Assembly (NCBI RefSeq): GCF_001424305.1
Contig: NZ_LMPD01000002.1
Coordinates: forward strand, 437,975-501,974
Reading direction: 5' to 3'
Length of the DNA: 64,000 nt
Source of the DNA: Pedobacter sp. Leaf176
GTDB taxonomy: Bacteria > Bacteroidota > Bacteroidia > Sphingobacteriales > Sphingobacteriaceae
In this document: piece by piece, positions 1-6,610 of the stretch
How positions within the stretch are numbered: the first letter of the stretch is position 1
Layout: every line of letters begins with the position of its first letter
Position numbers and translations under genes: made by a program
The notes under the pieces: model-generated
The model's database searches: none
What the model saw: only the letters and a program-made list of their open reading frames with translations
What the model was told of the DNA's origin: nothing

Positions 1-2
1 GG

Positions 3-794
3 CCGCCAAATGAGCGTGGCAAATCCGAGCCCCGTTTTGCATTGACCTCGGAGGCAGGGCTCAATGACGGACTGGCATTTCCGTTTACCTGGTTAGCTAT
101 CGTTATAGCCTCGCAAGGAATCAGTTCATCCTCCATATGGCACTGGACATGGTTCTACCTAATTTATAAAATTGCCGGAGGCCTCGTTATAGGCTGGCTA
201 TGCGGTAAAATGGTGGGCTACCTGGTATTCTCTATTTCGGAAAAATATCGTTTACTAAAAGCTTCTGACGGATTTCTTGCCATATCCCTAACCTTTATTA
301 CCTACGCCATAACCGAATCATTCCATGCCTACGGGTTTATCGCCGTATTTATTGCCGGACTGACGCTGCGGCATTATGAGAAAGGCCATGATTATCATCA
401 GCAATTACATTCCTTCACCGACCAGATGGAAAGGATGCTTCTTGCCGTGCTGCTGATTTTTTTCGGCGGTTCCCTGGTTGGCGGCATATTGGTACCCCTG
501 ACCTTTAAAATGGCGCTGGTATCACTGGGATTTGTCGTTCTGGTGAGACCTATTGTTTCTTACATATCCCTTTTGGGAAACTCAACCCCCTTAAGGGAAA
601 AATTTGCAATCAGTTTCTTCGGTATTCGAGGTATGGGGTCAATATATTACCTGGCCTTTGCTTTTGGGGAAGTAAAATTTGAGCACCAGGATGCGCTCTG
701 GGCCATTGTAGCCTTCACCATACTAATCTCCATCATTCTCCACGGTCTTACGGCAGCTCCGGTTATGCAACGTATTGGAAACAAAGAAGCATAA
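3..794 (+). CDS. Na+/H+ antiporter, CPA1/NhaP family (5' end outside window)
   Basis: This is the C-terminal part of a monovalent cation:proton antiporter of the inner membrane. The reading frame is open to the left edge, so the gene starts outside the window. A TTG at 42 could be read as a start, but the conserved CPA1 motif (R-F-A-L-T-S-E-A-G-L-N-D-G) runs across it, so it is internal. The acidic residues in the E-A-G-L-N-D-G segment match the family's ion-binding region. At least six hydrophobic segments follow, and GIRGMGSIYYLAFAF near residue 195 of the visible part fits the conserved last helices (family GxRG). The gene converges on the EamA gene. Family assignment is good; the exchanged ion is not shown by the sequence. 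Confidence 0.85.
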   Translation, partial: PPNERGKSEPRFALTSEAGLNDGLAFPFTWLAIVIASQGISSSSIWHWTWFYLIYKIAGGLVIGWLCGKMVGYLVFSISEKYRLLKASDGFLAISLTFITYAITESFHAYGFIAVFIAGLTLRHYEKGHDYHQQLHSFTDQMERMLLAVLLIFFGGSLVGGILVPLTFKMALVSLGFVVLVRPIVSYISLLGNSTPLREKFAISFFGIRGMGSIYYLAFAFGEVKFEHQDALWAIVAFTILISIILHGLTAAPVMQRIGNKEA

Positions 795-816
795 GTTAAT
801 CATAGATGATGCAAGG

Positions 817-1245
817 TTATTCCCCCTGGTCGGACAAAGCAATCAATATGGCTCCCGCGAGCATCACTGTTCCACCGAGTATAATCTGCCAGGTTAATTT
901 CTCCTTTAAAAAGACAACGGAGAGCACAATTGCGATTACGAGGGACATCCTCTCTACTGTAGCCACATAGGATGCCGGCCCGATTGACAGCGCCTTATAG
1001 GAGAATAGCGTAGAGAGCGATGTAAAGATACCCGCAGCAATCAGGAAAATCCATGCGTTTTTTTCAATTGCCTTCCAGGAACTAAAATTCCCCTGGAAAA
1101 GCACAACACCCCAGGTAATCAATAGTATTAGTATCGCCTGAATGGCAAAGGCCAGACTGGGGTCGACATTTTTCAGTCCGGCTTTAGTGAGCACAATGAC
1201 CAATGCTGCCGAAACTGCGGCCAGTACCGCCCATACAATCCACAT
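817..1245 (-). CDS. EamA/DMT-family transporter, single-domain (small)
   Basis: Predicted inner-membrane transporter of the drug/metabolite superfamily. The 142-residue protein is one EamA unit with about five hydrophobic helices (e.g. ALVIVLTKAGL, AFAIQAILILLITWGVV, LSLVIAI..VVFLKEKLTW, IILGGTVMLAGAILIAL) and the typical F-L-K-E-K-L-T-W loop before the last helix. Single-unit proteins of this size are thought to act as dimers. An in-frame ATG at 1296 would add 17 residues; I prefer 1245 because M-W-I-V-W begins directly with the first helix as in the family. Substrate unknown. It stands alone between a convergent antiporter and the AlkB-like gene. Confidence 0.75.
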   Translation of the reverse strand: MWIVWAVLAAVSAALVIVLTKAGLKNVDPSLAFAIQAILILLITWGVVLFQGNFSSWKAIEKNAWIFLIAAGIFTSLSTLFSYKALSIGPASYVATVERMSLVIAIVLSVVFLKEKLTWQIILGGTVMLAGAILIALSDQGE

Positions 1246-1397
1246 AATATTTCTTTTTAAAAGAGAACAAACAAGCGGCCAAATAGATTGTAACATTACC
1301 GACAGAACAGCATTTTGATGTTTCCTTCGGACGTACAGGTATAAGATAGCTTTATCGTTTAAAGGTTTATAAATTAAAGTTTAACATTTTATTTCGA

Positions 1398-2051
1398 TTA
1401 CGATTGTTTAAAGTTCAGGATTTTAAAGTCACTGACATGAAATTTTTCACGCAGTATAGTGGCCACCCTTCCTTCAGGGTTTATATTATTCACCTTAACC
1501 GGTTTAACTTTACGGTAAGTTATGGATACCCTTCTGCCCCGGTGATGAACCTGTCCTTCAATTGTGTCTTTTTTTCTTGGCGGTATACCGTGGCTCCATT
1601 TCTTGCGGGCATCATTCTGCATGATGTATACGGAGCGCCTGGGAATCTCAACATCAACAATTTCAAGGTTCTTTCCCCTGATAAAACGCATGATGCAGCT
1701 ACTTCCAAGGTTTACGCCACAAATCTGGTTTTCATAATAGTTGCGATCTTTATGAGGACGAATCCCTTCACCCGGCATATATTCATTAATAATGACCTGG
1801 TCCGGCTGGATGTCCAAAAGTTTTTTATTGACAATTTCTTCAGATAACATATAAATCCGCGGTGGAATTTGCAGCGGGATTGCAATCAGCGGATAAGGCT
1901 CTTCAAGTTCATTTCTGAATCCATAATACTGAAGTCGCCGGGCATAGTCAACCATCCACAATTGTTCGTCAATTTCAGTTAGCAATTCCTTTTCCGTGTT
2001 TGCGCTTATAAAATCAGGATATAAAAATAATCCCGGTACTGCTGTTTCCAT
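1398..2051 (-). CDS. AlkB-like 2-oxoglutarate/Fe(II) dioxygenase
   Basis: Predicted Fe(II)/2-oxoglutarate dioxygenase of the AlkB family, which removes alkyl groups from nucleic acid bases oxidatively. Visible motifs in order: V-I-I-N-E-Y-M-P-G-E-G-I-R-P-H-K-D with the iron-binding H-x-D, a distal histidine in W-S-H-G-I-P-P-R, and the 2-oxoglutarate-binding R-R-V-S-I-T-Y-R. These fit the longer bacterial and eukaryotic AlkB homologues rather than E. coli AlkB itself. About 217 residues from the chosen start M-E-T-A-V-P-G at 2051; a longer reading from 2108 adds 19 residues with no family resemblance. The last 30 residues after T-Y-R-K-V lie outside the domain. Substrate could be DNA, RNA or another molecule. 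Confidence 0.82.
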   Translation of the reverse strand: METAVPGLFLYPDFISANTEKELLTEIDEQLWMVDYARRLQYYGFRNELEEPYPLIAIPLQIPPRIYMLSEEIVNKKLLDIQPDQVIINEYMPGEGIRPHKDRNYYENQICGVNLGSSCIMRFIRGKNLEIVDVEIPRRSVYIMQNDARKKWSHGIPPRKKDTIEGQVHHRGRRVSITYRKVKPVKVNNINPEGRVATILREKFHVSDFKILNFKQS

Positions 2052-2327
2052 TTTTAAATAACAGTAAAACAACAGTGCGGTTTGCCCGCTTAATGAAAAA
2101 TGCTCCACCCGGTTCCAAGCTACAGCATTTCAACATCTTTCTTTTTAATAACTCCACCAATATGAGTGAATTGAAGAGCTCCAATGCAACAACTTACAAT
2201 ATACGGAACTAGAATGAACGCCATAAAAAATACCTTTTGGGATTCGATGCCTATGTAAAAATTATTTTATAGTACGGCATCCCTAACTTAATAATGAACG
2301 ATTGGTTAATGGTAGTAAAATCGGTAG

Positions 2328-3137
2328 TTAGTTATTCCGGTCTCCCTTCTGATTTCTTTCTTCCTGCGATTTTTGATTAAAGCGACGATACTGTAAGCGG
2401 TCATATTCCTTTACATAATCTGGATGCTCTGTACCCATCACCCTGTCCCAGATTCTGAAATACAAGCCGTAGTTTCCTTTAAATTTACTATGATGGAGGT
2501 TATGGTGAACAGAAGTATTCAGAGTTTCAAATGCCCAGGTAAAGCGGAACCATTTAGGCATAATTTCATAGCCTAAGTGTCCGTACACGTTAATGATGAA
2601 GCCCGTTACAGTAAAGAGCAATATCGTTAAGGGATGCATCGGCAGCAGTAAAACGATTGGTACTAAAACAAGTCCTTCAGTGATGGCTTCGAGTATATGA
2701 AAACTGTAGGATGTCCATGGTGAGGGATTAGTGCTTTTATGATGAACCAGATGGGTAAGTCTGAACAGTCTTTTATGATGTAATAACCGGTGCATCCAAT
2801 AAAAATAAGTATCGTGTATAATCAGGCTCAGCAACAACGCAACGCCCATATACCATATTGGGAAATCGTTAATGTGTGTATAAATCCGGGTATATTGATG
2901 CCGGGGCGTGAAAACTAATCCAGCTGCGATGATTGAAAATACCAGTGTACTCTGCATGGAATGCCATACCTCACGGACGAAGTCCTTTTTTGTGGCTGTT
3001 TTCTGTTGAATCTTAAATTTACCTAGTTTAGCAGGCATAAGCAGATAAAACAGCGCAAAAGGAATCCCGGCAAGCACAAAATACCGGATAGCCGAAACAC
3101 TAAAAATACTAAATGTGGCTTCTATTATCTTTTCCAT
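2328..3137 (-). CDS. Sterol desaturase / fatty acid hydroxylase family protein
   Basis: Integral membrane di-iron enzyme that probably hydroxylates a lipid chain. The histidine clusters of the family are present: H-D-T-Y-F-Y-W-M-H-R-L-L-H-H near residues 108-121, H-L-V-H-H-K-S near 128-134, and H-H-N-L-H-H near 212-217. Four or five hydrophobic helices surround them, with an N-terminal helix at residues 10-35. Length (269) is normal. It lies 89 bp downstream of a Crp/Fnr-type regulator on the same strand, and that gap holds a 7-bp inverted repeat and a pair of 18-bp direct repeats, so regulation by the neighbour is likely but not shown. Substrate cannot be read from the sequence. Confidence 0.85.
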   Translation of the reverse strand: MEKIIEATFSIFSVSAIRYFVLAGIPFALFYLLMPAKLGKFKIQQKTATKKDFVREVWHSMQSTLVFSIIAAGLVFTPRHQYTRIYTHINDFPIWYMGVALLLSLIIHDTYFYWMHRLLHHKRLFRLTHLVHHKSTNPSPWTSYSFHILEAITEGLVLVPIVLLLPMHPLTILLFTVTGFIINVYGHLGYEIMPKWFRFTWAFETLNTSVHHNLHHSKFKGNYGLYFRIWDRVMGTEHPDYVKEYDRLQYRRFNQKSQEERNQKGDRNN

Positions 3138-3149
3138 ATCTATTTGTTT

Positions 3150-3168
3150 TTATACTCCAAAAGTATAA
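3150..3168. promoter_or_regulatory. Inverted repeat just upstream of the fatty acid hydroxylase gene
   Basis: TTATACT (3150-3156) and AGTATAA (3162-3168) form a perfect 7-bp inverted repeat with a 5-nt spacer, 12 bp before the ATG at 3137. Position and symmetry suit an operator for the Crp/Fnr-like protein encoded next door. Binding is inferred only. Confidence 0.4.
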
Positions 3169-3188
3169 AGCAGGTAGATTTGACGCCG

Positions 3189-3229
3189 TTAACAAAAGAT
3201 AATTTAGCCGCTTAACAAAGGATAATTTA
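3189..3229. repeat. Two 18-bp direct repeats between regulator and hydroxylase genes
   Basis: TTAACAAAAGATAATTTA (3189-3206) is repeated as TTAACAAAGGATAATTTA (3212-3229), 17 of 18 identical with a 23-bp period. The second copy runs over the stop codon of the Crp/Fnr-like gene. A spacing near two helical turns on the promoter side of the hydroxylase gene suggests paired regulator sites. Confidence 0.45.
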
Positions 3230-3829
3230 TGTTACTGTTTTTCCTTTAGTATGCATCCTTTTGCGAATCCGGCTTAAGGACACCGGGGTGATGCCCAGCA
3301 TGGATGCGATGTATTTATCAGGCACACGGTTTACCAGATCGAATCGTTCCGATAGGAGCTCCCGATAACGCTCTTCCGGTGATTGTGTAACAAAGGATTC
3401 CAGCATTTTTAAAGATTCCGCCAGCATTTTCATCAGGAAAAAGTTGCGGATCGGTTCATACTCCGGATGGGTTTTCAAAATCTCCTCCAAAACATCATAA
3501 TCAATCTGCAGCAGCTTTACAGGCTCCAGGGCACGGTAAATAAATCGTGAGGGTTGACGGTTAATAATGGTATCATGTGAGGCAATAAACTGCCCCTCCC
3601 AGCGCAAAAAAAGTGTAGCTTCATCTCCATTTTCCTTAATGGTATATGCGCGGACGACCCCCTTTTCAATAAAAGCCAGTCGACGGCTGTTTTCTCCCTC
3701 TCGGATATAGGCTTCATTGGTTTCAAGCGATACCGGAGTGGTCATGGCAAATAATGGTGCGGTATCGGCAGGCAGTACACCCGCTAAATCAAACAATAAT
3801 TCCTGTAAGGTATCAATTGATGTTCCCAT
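3227..3829 (-). CDS. Crp/Fnr-family transcriptional regulator
   Basis: Cytoplasmic DNA-binding regulator with an N-terminal cyclic-nucleotide-binding-like beta-roll (about residues 25-115, including E-K-G-V-V-R-A-Y and the F-I-A-S-H-D-T segment) and a C-terminal winged helix (V-P-D-K-Y-I-A-S-M-L-G-I-T-P-V-S-L-S-R-I-R). The cNMP-binding R-S residues of true CRP are not evident, as in most Bacteroidota members, so it may not bind cAMP. At 200 residues it has normal length. It is transcribed towards the fatty acid hydroxylase gene and probably controls it. No other target is evident. Confidence 0.85.
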   Translation of the reverse strand: MGTSIDTLQELLFDLAGVLPADTAPLFAMTTPVSLETNEAYIREGENSRRLAFIEKGVVRAYTIKENGDEATLFLRWEGQFIASHDTIINRQPSRFIYRALEPVKLLQIDYDVLEEILKTHPEYEPIRNFFLMKMLAESLKMLESFVTQSPEERYRELLSERFDLVNRVPDKYIASMLGITPVSLSRIRKRMHTKGKTVT

Positions 3830-4071
3830 ATATCAATAGCAAAAATGCCGATGAGCAATCTGCTAAATTAAAAATATTCCAGCAAGGCTGCAAAAAACTA
3901 TGGCACTGCACATTTGCCTTAATTTAAACGAATAATTTAGGCCGGCAGAATCTTACTCCGGTTATAAAAAATACCTTTAAAAACGGACTAAAATGCAAAG
4001 AATACAATAGCATAAAAAATAAAAAGCATGGTATCTGTTGAAGATAAATATTAGCGTCTGCATGGATCACA

Positions 4072-4099
4072 AACAGCCTCAGTGAAATCTGAGGCTGTT
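4072..4099 (-). terminator. Strong hairpin downstream of the SDR operon
   Basis: AACAGCCTCAG (4072-4082) and CTGAGGCTGTT (4089-4099) form a perfect 11-bp stem with a 6-nt loop. On the - strand it lies 125 bp past the stop of the SDR gene, followed by only a short T stretch (TTTG). On the + strand CCTTTT follows, so the direction is uncertain. The 394-bp gap 3830-4223 otherwise holds nothing I recognise. Confidence 0.55.
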
Positions 4100-4223
4100 C
4101 CTTTTGAGACGCCGGGATGCAGTTTAAAATCTGTGTATTATTCAAATCAGAGATGAATGGACAAACCGTCCGTTCGAAGGGCTAATTGTAAAAATACCGC
4201 ATCTGGTTACTTATTCTTCGGCC

Positions 4224-4994
4224 TTATTTCATCATACTGATATTGGTGAGGCCACCGTCGGAAAGAATTTCCGTACCCACTATAAAGGATGAATCATCAG
4301 ATGCAAGAAATACAGCAGCATTCCCGATGTCTGAAGGCAACCCTTGCCTGCCAACCGGCGTGATATCTACCCACATCTGCTTCACTTGTTCCAATTGTTC
4401 TTCTGGGACGATCTTTCCGAAAACCGGGGTGTCAATAGATCCGGGTGAAAGCGTATTCACCCTTATTTTTCTGTGCAGTAAATCCGAAGATAAACCCTTG
4501 GCAAGTGAAATAACTGCTGCTTTTGCCGCTCCGTAAATGGTCATCCCGGGTGCGGCCCGATGGGCAGCACTAGATCCTATTAAGATAATTGACGCACCAT
4601 TATTTAGATAAGGCAGGGATTTCTGGACGGTGAAATAGGTGCTCTTTAAATTGAGACCCATATAACTGTCATAGTTTTCTTCGGTAACCTCACTGATTGC
4701 AGCCATTGGCATACCATCAACAATACCTCCAGCATTAACGACAAGCACATCGATCTTTCCAAACCGCTCAGTGGTTTTCCTGAAAATTTTTTCCAGATCC
4801 TGGTTAACGGTTACATCTGCTGTTACGCCCAAAAAGTCCGCACCCAGTTCCGTAACTGAATTATCCAGTGTTGTCTGATTTCTACCGGTAATTACACCCA
4901 CTGCGCCTTCATTTTTGAAAGCCTCCGCAATTCCGAAACCAATCCCACTATTGCCGCCTGTAATCACAGCGACCTTATTTTTTAGTTTATTCAT
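4224..4994 (-). CDS. Short-chain dehydrogenase/reductase (SDR), classical type
   Basis: Cytoplasmic NAD(P)-dependent oxidoreductase. The coenzyme motif T-G-G-N-S-G-I-G is at residues 12-19, followed by V-I-T-G-R-N where the arginine suggests NADPH preference. The structural N-A-G motif occurs near residue 90, and the catalytic S (I-L-I-G-S-S-A-A-H), Y-x-x-x-K (Y-G-A-A-K-A-A) and P-G (L-S-P-G-S-I-D-T-P) are all present. Length 256 is typical. It is the second gene of a two-gene operon, 15 bp after another SDR that shares the M-N-x-L-K-N-x-V-A start, so the two probably arose by duplication. An HxlR regulator is divergent. Substrate unknown. Confidence 0.87.
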   Translation of the reverse strand: MNKLKNKVAVITGGNSGIGFGIAEAFKNEGAVGVITGRNQTTLDNSVTELGADFLGVTADVTVNQDLEKIFRKTTERFGKIDVLVVNAGGIVDGMPMAAISEVTEENYDSYMGLNLKSTYFTVQKSLPYLNNGASIILIGSSAAHRAAPGMTIYGAAKAAVISLAKGLSSDLLHRKIRVNTLSPGSIDTPVFGKIVPEEQLEQVKQMWVDITPVGRQGLPSDIGNAAVFLASDDSSFIVGTEILSDGGLTNISMMK

Positions 4995-5009
4995 TTTTTT
5001 CGATGTATT

Positions 5010-5765
5010 TTAAATTCCGTATATGCCTCCTGAAACCGAAATTTTTTCTCCGGTGATCCATGCCGCCTCATCGGAGGAAAGAAAAACGGCAACTTTTGCT
5101 ATATCTTCCGGCTGGCCGGTACGTCCAAGCGGGGTAGTGGCAACTAATTTAGCTTCGAATTCGCTACCAATAAATCCCGCGCTATGCGAACCTTCCGTTT
5201 CCACGACACCCGGCAAAATAGAATTGATACGGATATTTCTGCCACTAAGCTCTTTTGATAAAGCAATAGTAACCGCATCTAACGCGGCCTTAGTTGCAGA
5301 ATATACACTCCCTGTGGGTAAAGGGGTATTACTTGCGCCTGAACTAATGTTGATGATATTCCCACCACGGTCGCCGAATAACTTTAAAGCGCCCTGGATG
5401 GTCAGGATAGCACCTAAAACATTAATATTAAACTGCTGATGAAAAGAATTCTCTGATACCTGTTCGATGGGCAAATATTGGTAAATACCAGCATTATTTA
5501 CCAGAATATCCAAAGTGCCGAAAGCTTCTTTTGTTTCTTCAAATAACCTGCTTACGTCTGCCTGGTTTGATACATCGCCCTGTACAGCAATAGCCGATCC
5601 GCCGTTATCGGTAATCGTTCTGACAACTTTATCAGCGTCTTCTTTGCTTGATGCATAATTTACAACCACCTTCGCCCCTTCTGCGGCTAAATGACGGGCT
5701 ATAGAAGCACCTATTCCTTTTGATGCCCCGGTAACGATAGCTACCCTATTTTTTAATCTATTCAT
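5010..5765 (-). CDS. Short-chain dehydrogenase/reductase (SDR), first gene of operon
   Basis: Classical SDR with T-G-A-S-K-G-I-G near residue 12, V-V-N-Y-A-S-S as the end of the second strand, N-N-A-G near residue 88, catalytic Ser in N-I-S-S-G-A-S, and Y-S-A-T-K as the Tyr/Lys pair. The C-terminus has the usual substrate-loop and G-G-x-x-G-x ending. I place the start at the ATG at 5765 because M-N-R-L-K-N-R-V-A matches the downstream SDR; a GTG at 5792 would add nine residues. It is the promoter-proximal gene of the operon facing the HxlR gene, so induction by a reactive electrophile or quinone is a reasonable guess from the regulator family. Substrate unknown. Confidence 0.86.
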   Translation of the reverse strand: MNRLKNRVAIVTGASKGIGASIARHLAAEGAKVVVNYASSKEDADKVVRTITDNGGSAIAVQGDVSNQADVSRLFEETKEAFGTLDILVNNAGIYQYLPIEQVSENSFHQQFNINVLGAILTIQGALKLFGDRGGNIINISSGASNTPLPTGSVYSATKAALDAVTIALSKELSGRNIRINSILPGVVETEGSHSAGFIGSEFEAKLVATTPLGRTGQPEDIAKVAVFLSSDEAAWITGEKISVSGGIYGI

Positions 5766-5820
5766 TTTTCTGCTTATTGAATTATTGAGCACCGAAGTTA
5801 GGCTATATGAATATATTTTA

Positions 5821-5868
5821 GTTACTTTGTTTCTAAAAGTAACAGTAACCTAGAGGTAACAAAGTAAC
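5821..5868. promoter_or_regulatory. Multi-site GTAAC operator in the SDR/HxlR divergent promoter
   Basis: Between the SDR start (5765) and the HxlR start (5871) are GTTACTTTGTT (5821-5831) and its exact reverse complement AACAAAGTAAC (5858-5868). Between them are further AGTAAC units at 5838-5843 and 5844-5849, the first of which pairs with GTTACTTT as an 8-bp inverted repeat. The last site ends 2 bp before the HxlR ATG. This arrangement fits cooperative binding and autoregulation by the HxlR protein. Confidence 0.65.
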
Positions 5869-5870
5869 AT

Positions 5871-6221
5871 ATGGAGTGCAAACCAATAGATCAAAATGAT
5901 CGCAAAAAAGAAATGATGGCCATCCATGATGCCATGGACGTTTTGAGTGGAAAATGGAAAATCTACATCATCTCCTCAATATGCCATTACAATAAACGAA
6001 GATTTTCCGACATTCTAAATGATGTTATCGGAATTTCAAACAAAATGCTTAGTAAGGAATTAAAAGAATTGGAAGTCAACAAACTGGTCAACAGAACCGT
6101 ATTAGACACCCATCCTGTCACCATACAATACGAGCTTACCAAGCACGGAAAAACCCTACAGACCATTATTAACAACCTGACCAACTGGGGAATTCAACAC
6201 CGAAAAGAAATTATTGGATAA
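5871..6221 (+). CDS. HxlR-family winged-helix transcriptional regulator
   Basis: Small regulator (116 residues) of the HxlR/YodB family. Hallmarks are D-V-L-S-G-K-W-K-I-Y-I-I near residues 24-35 (family G-G-K-W), R-F-S-D-I (R-F-x-E-L), I-S-N-K-M-L-S-K-E-L-K-E-L as the recognition region, and the wing V-T-I-Q-Y-E-L-T-K-H-G-K. Cys3 near the N-terminus recalls the redox-sensing Cys of YodB-type proteins (family knowledge; not proof here), and another Cys lies at about residue 38. It is divergent from the two SDR genes and is the obvious candidate to control them through the GTAAC sites in the shared promoter. Confidence 0.9.
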   Translation: MECKPIDQNDRKKEMMAIHDAMDVLSGKWKIYIISSICHYNKRRFSDILNDVIGISNKMLSKELKELEVNKLVNRTVLDTHPVTIQYELTKHGKTLQTIINNLTNWGIQHRKEIIG

Positions 6222-6610
6222 GGTTACATTTGATATAAATTAGAGTTAACACAGTACGTGTTTACTATATAACTGCTTGTTATTGAGGCTGAACTACATT
6301 TATGAAATTACAATTATAGATCCGTCGCTTAAGGATTTTATATAAGATACACCAACATTTCTCCCTAAGTGTGACCGCTTCATCATCATTCTGTATCTCT
6401 GATTTGAGTATCTTCAATTTAATTTTCTGCCCGGAATTATCCGCTACCGCAACCATAAAACTAACCCCGAGAAAGCTTCGCCATCTTGCTAGCCAAAATC
6501 GCATAATCATTACATTGCCTATGTTATAGAAGTATCAGTAGCATTAACTCTCAATGAATCTTTCCGCCAAAGCAATTAAGCCAAGGCTAAACCTCGATTA
6601 GGGCCATTAT
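6222..6610. other. Intergenic stretch without a supported gene
   Basis: This 389-bp gap separates the HxlR gene from the 3' end of the molybdenum hydroxylase operon. A 76-codon frame on the - strand (6280-6510) has no recognisable domain and no convincing start signal. I found no clear terminator hairpin and no repeat. Confidence 0.5.

Noticed and set aside
1404..1847. 147-codon frame opposite the AlkB-like gene
   Set aside because: It is a shadow of the AlkB-like gene, which has all its catalytic motifs.
3924..4145. 73-codon frame on the - strand
   Set aside because: It spans a hairpin terminator and has no domain or consistent codon use; its hydrophobic run is typical of AT-rich non-coding DNA.
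6280..6510. 76-codon frame on the - strand downstream of HxlR
   Set aside because: No recognisable domain, no start signal and an odd composition; may be a remnant but cannot be supported.
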